DNA from: JACQMJ01 sp964373495
GTDB lineage: Bacteria > Patescibacteriota > Minisyncoccia > Sungbacterales > SURF-37
NCBI GenBank assembly: GCA_964373495.1
Contig: CAYJUW010000050.1
Coordinates: 1-5,028 of the forward strand
Direction of reading: 5' to 3'
Length of the DNA: 5,028 nt
Part shown: positions 1 through 4,770 of the stretch, piece by piece
Position numbering within the stretch: the first letter of the stretch is position 1
Layout: each line of letters begins with the position of its first letter
Made by a program: the position numbers and the translations under genes
Notes under the pieces: model-generated
Databases searched by the model: none
Told to the model about the DNA's origin: nothing
The model's input: the letters and a program-made list of their open reading frames with translations, nothing else

Positions 1-2
1 CC

Positions 3-1736
3 GACCTCACCTCTGCCCTGCCTCCCATTGCAACAGTAACCGCAGGCACCCCTATAACCTTCCCCGCCACGATAACAAATATAGGTGGTTCTACTGCAAA
101 CCCCTCCAACGCCCGCTTCTGGGTTGACGGCGGCTGGCTTGGCAGCGACACGAGTGTCCCGGCGATTGGTCCCGGCGCTTCTCTAGATATTAATTCAATC
201 GTCTGGAATGCAACTGCGGGAGACCACATCGCCCGGGTATGTGCAGATTGGCCGGCACCCGGCGTGGTGGATGAACCAGATAACACTATTAATAACTGCG
301 CGGAACGGACGTTTACCGTGAGCGCACCGACCCTCTCTGCCGATCTCACCCCCAATGATTCATCCGGCTTATCACCCCTCACGGTCAATTTCACCGGGAC
401 AAGGATCGGAGGAGATAATTCGCAATCCACTTGGTATACCTTCTGGTGGCACTGCGATAACCCGACAACTGATTACAATGTTGCGCGGGCTGCCTGTGGC
501 GATCCGGGAAATAGGAGCCTTGATGCAGGAGGGGTGTTGCTTGGCTGGGGATTTGAATCTGGTACTAAACCTCCCGGAGTAACCGCAGTTTCGGCAACCC
601 ATACCTATGATCTGGGCCAATACATTAACCACACCCCAGGAACACCCTTTAGACCAAAGCTCATCGTGTCGCAGACAGGCCCCGGCGGATCAGGAGCGGA
701 GGACAGAGCGAACGTTACCGTGAGCGCGCCCGAGACCCTTAACGTTACGCTCTCGGCAAATCCGTCTTCGGGAAACCCGCCACTGGCGACGATCCTTACC
801 GCCAATGTGAGCGGCTCGGCAGTGGGCACCATCAACTATGCTTTTTGGTGGAACTGCGACAGCCCGGCAACCACAATGGCCACGGCAGAAGCCGCCTGCG
901 GAGCAATGCCGGGTTCCTCGCCCGGGGGCTGTGTACCGAACGGTTCGATCGGTATGCGCTGTAATGCCAATAGTTCAGAGACGCTTAGCGTCAGCAATTC
1001 TGCTACTCCCTATCTCTCGGCAGGTACCTACCGCCCCAAAGTGGTGGTAGAGCGCGGGTCGGCTCCTGCGGACGAGGAGCGCACAACCGTCACAGTGAGC
1101 GCGCTGCCCGACCTCACCATCCGAGCCGGCAGCATAGAACTTCTGGGCGGCGCCCTTATTACGGGGCAGAATCGAACCGTCAGGTTTGTTACCGATAATA
1201 ACGGATCCGGCTCTGCCGGCGCCTCAACTGCCCGCGTCTGGGTTGACGGCGGTTTTCTTTCCGATACCGGCGTAGCAGCGCTGGGGCCAGGATCTTCCAT
1301 AAGCACTTCGGATGGAAGCTGGACCCTAGGTAGCGCCGGAGACCACGTTGTCCGAGTGTGCGCTGATTTCGTGCCGCCCGGCGGCGCGGTGAGTGAATCC
1401 AACGAGGGGAATAACTGCACCGAGCAAACGTTTACCGTGAGCGCGCCGGCGCCGCAGTGCTCCGACACTGCGGACAATGACGGCGATGGATTGAATAACT
1501 TCCCCTCGGACCCGGGCTGTTCGAGCGCCTCGGATAACGACGAGCGCAACGCCTGCACCGACGGCATTGACAACGACTTTGACGGGAAAGTTGACTTTGA
1601 TTCCACAAACTGGCCCGGCCCCGGGCCGTGGCCGGGCAAAGATCCCGGCTGCTCATCGCTCCAGGACAACAGCGAAGCCAACCCGCCCGTGTTTTGCGAA
1701 GTCAACCCCGACGACCCCAACGCCACATGCCAGTAA
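3..1736 (+). CDS. Modular secreted/surface protein with CARDB and PKD-like domains (5'-truncated)
   Basis: The reading frame is open from the first complete codon at position 3 to the TAA at 1734-1736 (577 residues visible), so the gene starts outside the window; the internal ATG at 264 lies inside the first domain and is not the start. Visible order: CARDB-like domain (residues 1-109, with ARFWVDGG and GDHIARVCAD); PKD-like module 1 (110-243); PKD-like module 2 (244-368); second CARDB (369-482, with ARVWVDGG and GDHVVRVCAD); Cys/Asp-rich tail (483-577). Each module ends in a near-identical TVSAP/TVSAL linker. Both PKD-like modules contain an FWWxCD...AACG signature, a likely disulfide. The tail has two DNDxDG loops (491-496, 523-528), each followed by DPGCSS, resembling calcium-binding repeats. 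CARDB and PKD domains are known as extracellular adhesion or spacer modules; an extracellular structural role is inferred. There is no C-terminal membrane anchor or LPXTG motif. It converges on the 16S gene and is followed by a terminator. Confidence 0.87.
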   Translation, partial: DLTSALPPIATVTAGTPITFPATITNIGGSTANPSNARFWVDGGWLGSDTSVPAIGPGASLDINSIVWNATAGDHIARVCADWPAPGVVDEPDNTINNCAERTFTVSAPTLSADLTPNDSSGLSPLTVNFTGTRIGGDNSQSTWYTFWWHCDNPTTDYNVARAACGDPGNRSLDAGGVLLGWGFESGTKPPGVTAVSATHTYDLGQYINHTPGTPFRPKLIVSQTGPGGSGAEDRANVTVSAPETLNVTLSANPSSGNPPLATILTANVSGSAVGTINYAFWWNCDSPATTMATAEAACGAMPGSSPGGCVPNGSIGMRCNANSSETLSVSNSATPYLSAGTYRPKVVVERGSAPADEERTTVTVSALPDLTIRAGSIELLGGALITGQNRTVRFVTDNNGSGSAGASTARVWVDGGFLSDTGVAALGPGSSISTSDGSWTLGSAGDHVVRVCADFVPPGGAVSESNEGNNCTEQTFTVSAPAPQCSDTADNDGDGLNNFPSDPGCSSASDNDERNACTDGIDNDFDGKVDFDSTNWPGPGPWPGKDPGCSSLQDNSEANPPVFCEVNPDDPNATCQ

Positions 1737-1746
1737 CCAAGCCCAA

Positions 1747-1779
1747 TCAAAAATCCCCGGCTAAGCCGGGGATTTTTGA
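1747..1779. terminator. Rho-independent terminator, probably bidirectional
   Basis: ATCCCCGGC (1753-1761), a TAA loop and GCCGGGGAT (1765-1773) form a 9-bp GC-rich stem. It is flanked by an A tract on the left and a T tract on the right, so it reads as a terminator on either strand. It begins 10 bases after the surface-protein stop codon and lies between convergent transcription units. Confidence 0.92.
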
Positions 1780-1954
1780 ATTGTTCGTCGGCCAGAATAC
1801 CTCACCGCTCTATGGTGAGGATGAATGGCAGCTACAAACAATAATCCCGAGTCCCGCCGAAGGCGGGGCGAGGGATCACGTTTGAGATGGGATACCGCAC
1901 CGCTTGCGGTGCGGTTGCCGAAGATTTCATTGGCGCGGGTTGCCTTGCTTCAAT
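1780..1954. other. Intergenic region with three stem-loops
   Basis: No gene is supported here. Three dyads are visible: CCTCACC/GGTGAGG (1800-1820); a nested inverted repeat at about 1844-1876 with ATCCC/GGGAT outside and CCCGCC-gaa-GGCGGG inside, resembling dispersed CPR intergenic repeats; and a perfect 10-bp stem ACCGCACCGC-tt-GCGGTGCGGT (1894-1915). The last could fold in the transcript of the small minus-strand gene, but it has no U tract, so I do not call it a terminator. Short open frames here lack ribosome binding sites. Confidence 0.6.
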
Positions 1955-2215
1955 CTATCTTGCCAGTCCAACCCTCCGTTCCACTCGCTCTACCCGCTTT
2001 TCGAGTTCGGCAACCCGCCGCTCAGGCGCTACGGTCTATCGCACGAGTGGACCGAGCGTGAGCTTGATATCATGGATATCTGAACGCGCGAGATCGAGAT
2101 TGTCAACCACGAGCTGCAATTGCTGCTTCGTCGCCATCTCCTCAAAACCTCGCTTCACCAGTTGAGCAAGTTTCTCAATGCTCGCTTCAACGGCAATTAC
2201 CGTCTTTCTTGCCAT
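1955..2215 (-). pseudogene. Small coiled-coil protein gene with an in-frame amber stop
   Basis: Reading starts at ATG 2215-2213 (MARKTVIAVE...) and gives 59 residues to a TAG at 2038-2036. The same frame continues for 26 more codons to a second TAG at 1957-1955, and this continuation keeps a clear coiled-coil heptad (RRVAELEKRVERVERRVGLAR). No frameshift is needed, so a single nonsense change, or amber readthrough, separates two halves of what looks like one 86-codon frame. The N-terminal part is helical (IEKLAQLVKRGFEEMATKQQLQ). The pattern resembles small ATKEDL-type coiled-coil proteins common in CPR genomes, whose function is unknown to me; the family likeness is from memory. An upstream in-frame extension to 2302 is rejected because a promoter -10 box sits directly before this ATG and the extension runs into a repeat. 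The 59-residue product could still be made. No Shine-Dalgarno is present. Confidence 0.62.
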
Positions 2216-2222
2216 ATTTCGC

Positions 2223-2251
2223 AGTATAGCAGAAAACGTATAACCTTCCAG
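2223..2251 (-). promoter_or_regulatory. Putative promoter for a leaderless transcript of the small coiled-coil gene
   Basis: On the minus strand a TATACT -10 box (2228-2223) is preceded, at a 17-base spacing, by CTGGAA (2251-2246), a weak -35 match (3 of 6). Only seven bases (GCGAAAT) separate the -10 box from the ATG at 2215, so transcription would begin at or next to the start codon, giving a leaderless mRNA. This agrees with the absence of a Shine-Dalgarno sequence. Confidence 0.55.
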
Positions 2252-2265
2252 TTGTTCCGATCGTC

Positions 2266-2292
2266 CCCTCCGAAGCTTTACGCGAAGGAGGG
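2266..2292. repeat. Inverted repeat CCCTCC...GGAGGG
   Basis: Arms CCCTCC (2266-2271) and GGAGGG (2287-2292) enclose a GAAGCTTTACGCGAA centre. It resembles dispersed intergenic repeats of CPR genomes. It contains the only CCUCC-like string (minus-strand RNA) downstream of the 16S gene, but as part of a dyad about 200 bases beyond helix 45, so it is not taken as the anti-Shine-Dalgarno. Confidence 0.6.
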
Positions 2293-2415
2293 CCGCAGGC
2301 AAGTCCCCTCGCCCGCTTGTCTCGGTTCTACGGGTTAACCCGAGACCAAACCCGTTCCGAGTGCCTAGTGCCTCATTACTACGAGGCCCCAGGACTCGAC
2401 CGACCTTTTAGAGAG

Positions 2416-2444
2416 CCCTTCGGCAAGCTCAGGGTAAAACCCTG
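2416..2444. repeat. Overlapping hairpins, including a TTCGGCAAGCTCAGG-type repeat
   Basis: CCCTTCGGCAAGCTCAGGG (2416-2434) is an inverted repeat of the TTCGxCAAGCTCAGG type widespread in CPR intergenic DNA. A second stem, CAGGG-taaaa-CCCTG (2430-2444), shares the AGGG at 2431-2434, so the two hairpins cannot form at the same time. Confidence 0.65.
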
Positions 2445-2530
2445 TCCTTGTAGCGAAGAGTCGCCGTTCAGGCGATTTCCCTAAAAAGGAATGTTCCATC
2501 GACAGGTTCCCCTACCGATGCCTTGTTACG

Positions 2531-2856
2531 CGACTGTCCCCCCTATCTCTAGGGGTGTCGGACTATATCTTCACCCCCATCTTTCGATCGAAAGGTGGGG
2601 GGCCAACGTGTTATAGAGAATCGCTTGGATTCTCTATCCGCTCCGGCTTGTAGCCGGAGACAAGTCTCTACGGGGCAATACTTAAATACTGTACAGTATT
2701 TAAGTATGCTTCCCTCGGTATTGTCTTCGTGCCTCACCCGGTCTGCGTTGATCAGCGTACTAATCCGCGCCGATCCGCTTCTACGAGTGAGAGGAAGAGT
2801 TCACCGATATTAGTTGGATTTTACTATGCGGTTACCCGCATAGGAAGCCGTAATTG
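2531..2856 (-). ncRNA. Group I intron in 16S after U1495 (IA-like, no ORF)
   Basis: Removing 326 bases rejoins GACGAAGU|CGUAACAAGG exactly. P1 is clear: exon GAAGU pairs with intron GCUUC, with the usual U.G at the splice site. P10 is clear: intron UUACG pairs with 3' exon CGUAA. The intron ends in G. Further elements, in RNA order: P2 hairpin with a GUAA tetraloop (2843-2824); P3 CCAAC (2817-2813) with GUUGG (2607-2603); P element near AAUAUCGGUGAAC (2812-2800); Q AAUACCGAGGGAAGC (2722-2708), giving P4 UCGGU/ACCGA; a long P6 hairpin that is a 30-bp perfect palindrome in DNA (2678-2707); R element GUAGAGACUUG (about 2672-2661); two extra hairpins (2659-2641 and 2637-2613) in the P7.1/P7.2 place typical of subgroup IA; P8 (2602-2574); S element GAAGAUAUAGUCC (2572-2560); and P9 CCCCUA-GAGA-UAGGGG (2555-2540). 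The P7 pairing is short as drawn. It lies two bases from A1493 of the decoding site. Confidence 0.93.
2678..2707. repeat. 30-bp perfect palindrome (P6 hairpin of the S1495 intron)
   Basis: The half-site is ATACTTAAATACTGT, followed at once by its exact reverse complement. In RNA it makes the long P6 stem between the Q and R elements. Perfect DNA symmetry with no loop is unusual for an RNA stem and suggests recent expansion or an inserted palindrome. Confidence 0.8.
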
Positions 2857-2939
2857 ACTTCGTCCCTGTCACCGAGCTTGCCGTGTTCCGACATACGCCG
2901 GCCTTCGGGCACTCCCGGCTTCCTTGACGTGACGGGCAG

Positions 2940-3359
2940 ATTTCGATCTCGATAGCGAGTCGAGTTCCCACCGTACAAGCGGATTTCCCGCATACGGCGA
3001 GTCCAATTCAATTCCTCTTGAATTGGTTTTGCCCTTCACTCCGCAGGATGCGGAGCTACTACGGCGCAGCTGACTTCTCTGTAATTTGCTCTTGCGAGCG
3101 GTCTACCACAATCACAGAGATCTCCTCGGGTCACTCATATAGCTCTTCCTGACATCCGGTCGGAGCTTTTCTCGGACCTTCCCCCTGACTCACCACAGGG
3201 GTCGGCCGCTCCATTTTCGACCGGCTACCGTTTGCCACATCGAGCCCTTCAGCCCACGCCTCGCGGCAGAGGGCCTGCTCTTCGGCTATCCGTCCGACGG
3301 TCTGGACGGAGATGGACTTGAACCATCTAGCCATATGCGCTGCCGAGCGCATTTCATTC
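2940..3359 (-). ncRNA. Group II intron in 16S after A1398, ORF-less
   Basis: Domain V is recognisable at 2999-2969: CGCCGUA stem start, GCGG-GAAAU-CCGC tip, two-base UU bulge, UACGGUG closing strand; the catalytic triad reads CGC, and the tip is one base shorter than the standard 34-base form. Domain VI (2968-2940) has a CUCGA/UCGAG stem and an A opposite A at 2947, the eighth base from the 3' end, the proper place for the lariat branch point; the intron ends AU. EBS1 UGAGUG (3137-3132, in a domain I loop) pairs all six bases with IBS1 UACUCA (3365-3360), fixing the 5' splice site. Helix 28 covariation (A921-U1396) independently requires U1396 in the exon. A UGCGCU-cggc-AGCGCA hairpin (3351-3336) matches the usual GUGCGCCCGGC... 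start, but is preceded by seven extra bases, GAAUGAA. At 420 bases there is no reverse transcriptase or other ORF, so mobility would need a maturase in trans. Confidence 0.88.
2969..2999 (-). other. Group II intron domain V (catalytic hairpin)
   Basis: RNA from 2999: CGCCGUAU, GCGG, GAAAU loop, CCGC, UU bulge, GUACGGUG. It keeps the two-base bulge and the CCGUAU/GUACGG lower stem of domain V. The AGC triad of most families is CGC here, as in some bacterial lineages. This is the strongest single sign of the group II class. Confidence 0.88.
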
Positions 3360-3828
3360 TGAGTACAAAGTTCGAGAACGTATTCACCGCGGCATAGCTG
3401 ATCCGCGATTACTAGCGATTCCTACTTCATGGGGTCGAGTTGCAGACCCCAATCTGAACTGGGGGGCCGTTTGATGCGATTGGCTCCGCCTTTCGGCTTG
3501 GCAACGCATTGTCGGCCCCATTGTTCCACGTGTGTAGCCCAGGGCATCGGAGGGCCACGCTGATCTCGCGTCATCCCCACCTTCCTCCCCCTGAACGGGG
3601 GCAGTTTCGCCTGACACTTGTAACAGGCAATAGGGGTTGCGTTCGTTGCCCCACTGAAGGGAACAACTCACGTCACGAACTGACGAGGACCGTGCAACAC
3701 CTGTGCCAGTGTCCTTGTAGAAGTCCCCGCTTTCACGGGGATTGCACTGACATTTCAAGCCCTGGTGAGGTTCCTCGGTTGTCATCGAATTGAACCACAT
3801 GGACCACCGCTTGTGCGAACTCCCGTCT

Positions 3829-3860
<32 letters not shown>

Positions 3861-3960
3861 TCCCAGGCGGCGCGCTTAACGCGTAAGCTAAGCCACGGAA
3901 AGGGTCGATACTTCCCACAGCGAGCGCGCATCGTTTACGGCGTGGATTACTGGGGTCAAG

Positions 3961-3976
3961 CTGTTACGCGTAACAG
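3961..3976. repeat. Perfect 16-bp palindrome at the S793 intron 3' end
   Basis: CTGTTACGCGTAACAG is its own reverse complement. It ends four bases before the 3' splice site and would form a terminal P9-side hairpin in the intron RNA. Confidence 0.7.
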
Positions 3977-4010
3977 CAGCTACCAGCTTCTAGCTGCTAG
4001 CTACCAGCTA
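3975..4010. repeat. AGCTACC/AGCTTCT heptamer-like repeat block (P9 side)
   Basis: The block reads as imperfect seven-base units, (A/T)GCTACC, AGCTTCT and AGCTGCT. It is the reverse complement of the units in the blocks at 4156-4190 and 4831-4862 and shares TGGTAGCTAGCAGCT with the latter on the opposite strand. Confidence 0.75.
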
Positions 4011-4074
4011 CGGGTGTGGACGTTTCCGCCACACTCTGCATATCGCTATGCAGTTCGGACTATATCATGCGGGA

Positions 4075-4110
4075 CGCAGCTTCCAGCTTTTAGCTCCTAG
4101 CTTCCAGCAA
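4075..4110. repeat. CAGCTTC/TAGCTCC heptamer-like repeat block (P8 arm)
   Basis: Seven-base AGCTTCC, AGCTTTT, AGCTCCT units. Together with the complementary block at 4156-4190 it brackets a GC-rich hairpin region (4111-4155), so the two blocks probably form a long imperfect P8 stem between the R and S elements. Confidence 0.7.
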
Positions 4111-4155
4111 AAAATCTTGGGCGAGCCGTGAGTCGTATCACGACCCGCCCATTTT

Positions 4156-4190
4156 GTGCTGGTAGCTAGTAGCCGGTTGCTGGCAGCTGG
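4156..4190. repeat. GGTAGCT-type repeat block (P8 arm), near-identical to the P2 block
   Basis: A 29-base segment starting TGGTAGCTAGTAGCCGGTTG here is a direct repeat, with two mismatches, of the one at 4833-4861. Both sit at the base of a peripheral stem of the same intron. Confidence 0.8.
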
Positions 4191-4222
4191 CCCTGCCTCG
4201 GCGTACAGTCTCTGAGGGGAAC

Positions 4223-4420
4223 CTAGAGTTGCTTCACATATTCCCAAATGACTTCCGCTGAAACATCACGCGTTTTCGCGCAAGCTTCATCGGCGATCTC
4301 TTGGGGTGTAACTTCATATTCAGCTGCCTTCTCGCGGAGAAGCTGTTGAACTTCATGCGGAAGGTTAACCCCTATGGAGTAGTTACCCCATGGGGACTGG
4401 ACATGTGTCACATTTTCCAT
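4223..4420 (-). CDS. Intron-encoded 65-residue protein, ribbon-helix-helix-like
   Basis: ATG at 4420 is preceded by AAAGGAGG (4432-4425) at four bases, which selects this start over the upstream in-frame ATG at 4516. The 65-residue product begins MENVTHVQSP and ends at TAG 4225-4223, just before the R element of the host intron. A predicted short strand (NYSIGVNLP) is followed by a helix (EVQQLLREKAAEYEV), a turn with TP, and a second helix (QEIADEACAK), then a C-terminal helix (AEVIWEYVKQL). The strand-helix-helix order and the NLP-hEhxxLL pattern resemble ribbon-helix-helix DNA-binding proteins (Arc/CopG-like); this is pattern inference without a search. The product is acidic overall, unlike many such repressors. 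It has no endonuclease motif. It lies in the P6 loop, 92 bases downstream of the other intron ORF, and would be translated from pre-rRNA. An antitoxin or intron accessory factor is possible but unproven. Confidence 0.68.
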   Translation of the reverse strand: MENVTHVQSPWGNYSIGVNLPHEVQQLLREKAAEYEVTPQEIADEACAKTRDVSAEVIWEYVKQL

Positions 4421-4424
4421 ATGG

Positions 4425-4432
4425 CCTCCTTT
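4425..4432 (-). promoter_or_regulatory. Shine-Dalgarno AAAGGAGG of the 65-residue intron ORF
   Basis: AAAGGAGG lies four bases before the ATG at 4420. It would pair fully with a standard CCUCCUUU tail, but only about seven positions (one G.U) can pair with the UUCCUUU tail visible in this 16S. Confidence 0.75.
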
Positions 4433-4450
4433 GTTCTTCCCTGCTGGTTG

Positions 4451-4476
4451 TCCGCCTTCGCCAAGGCTTCGGCGGA
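4451..4476. repeat. TCCGCC...GGCGGA inverted repeat between the intron ORFs
   Basis: TCCGCCTTCGCC and its imperfect inverse GGCTTCGGCGGA form a hairpin in the 92-base gap between the two intron ORFs, and an adjoining GCGGATaaATCCGC dyad (4471-4484) overlaps its edge. The repeat is of the kind scattered through CPR intergenic DNA, here placed inside an rRNA intron. Confidence 0.7.
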
Positions 4477-4512
4477 TAAATCCGCTCACCATTTCTGGCA
4501 AGCAAATCCGCT

Positions 4513-4662
4513 TCACCTCAACGAAACACCGGATGCTTTTTCACCACTTTTCTCGGAAGTCGCCTTCATCTTGCTGCCGAAAAGTTCTTCCCACAACTTG
4601 CAGAGCCAGCAAGGGAAATCCCGCGGCCCATGAAGCAAGCTGTGAACAGTTCTACTGTACAT
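4513..4662 (-). CDS. Intron-encoded 49-residue protein, unknown
   Basis: ATG at 4662 follows AAAGGAG (4674-4668) at five bases; the longer in-frame start at 4731 would run across the P and Q core elements and has no such site, so the shorter form is chosen. The product begins MYSRTVHSLL, has a short aromatic/Cys segment FPCWLCKLWEELFG (residues 16-29) with a CxxC pair, and ends in a charged tail KSGEKASGVSLR; TGA is at 4515-4513. I recognise no family. A single CxxC could bind metal or form a disulfide, but nothing else supports a zinc finger. It is the first of two ORFs in the P6 loop of the S793 intron. The clean ribosome binding site is the main reason for calling it; codon-level evidence is weak at this length. 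Confidence 0.52.
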   Translation of the reverse strand: MYSRTVHSLLHGPRDFPCWLCKLWEELFGSKMKATSEKSGEKASGVSLR

Positions 4663-4667
4663 GATGG

Positions 4668-4674
4668 CTCCTTT
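4668..4674 (-). promoter_or_regulatory. Shine-Dalgarno AAAGGAG of the 49-residue intron ORF
   Basis: AAAGGAG is five bases before the ATG at 4662, just downstream of the Q element of the intron core (4695-4683). It selects the short start. Confidence 0.65.
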
Positions 4675-4770
4675 CCTTGCGGTAGCACCGGATTCAACCG
4701 GGGTTTCCAGCATATAGCCAAGTTTTTGCACTGGCCCGACCTACAGTCGGACCGCGTGAGACACCGCTAA

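Larger units (their letters stand above)
2252..2483. other. Spacer 3' of 16S: dyad-rich, no tRNA, no gene
   Basis: Besides the CCCTCC repeat, this spacer holds an interrupted GTCTCGG...CCGAGAC dyad with an inner GGGTTAACCC palindrome (2319-2346), a GCCTC/GAGGC stem (2370-2387), two overlapping hairpins CCCTT...AGGG (2416-2434) and CAGGG-taaaa-CCCTG (2430-2444), and TCGCC/GGCGA (2461-2475). There is no tRNA cloverleaf and no 23S start. Some of these stems may act in 16S 3'-end processing or termination, but none has a clear U tract. Confidence 0.6.

Noticed and set aside
1028..1750. 240-codon open frame on the minus strand
   Set aside because: It lies opposite the CARDB/PKD gene and crosses its stop and terminator; its product is low-complexity Ser/Pro-rich with no domain, as expected for the complement of this GC-rich gene.
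2284..2291. AAGGAGG (CCUCCUU in minus-strand RNA) as the true anti-Shine-Dalgarno of a fifth exon
   Set aside because: It is one arm of a CCCTCC/GGAGGG inverted repeat, and no group I, group II or archaeal-type intron signs lie between it and helix 45. It would need 3' RACE to revisit.
2380..2415. tRNA-like GGTCGAGTCC (minus strand) downstream of 16S
   Set aside because: It resembles a T-loop but lacks UUC, and no acceptor, D or anticodon stem can be built around it.
2549..2737. 62-codon minus-strand and 72-codon plus-strand frames
   Set aside because: They run through the P6-P9 stems of the S1495 intron, and symmetric hairpins give open frames on both strands.
3131..3352. 73-codon frame in the group II intron
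   Set aside because: It covers domain I structural elements including EBS1, starts at the intron 5' hairpin and has no ribosome binding site or maturase motif.
3384..3800. 138-codon minus-strand open frame and the plus-strand frame 3509-3793
   Set aside because: Both fall inside conserved 16S exon sequence; they are chance frames in rRNA.
4421..4516. Upstream extension of the 65-residue intron ORF to an ATG at 4516
   Set aside because: The extension runs through the TCCGCC inverted repeat and has no ribosome binding site, whereas ATG 4420 has AAAGGAGG four bases before it.
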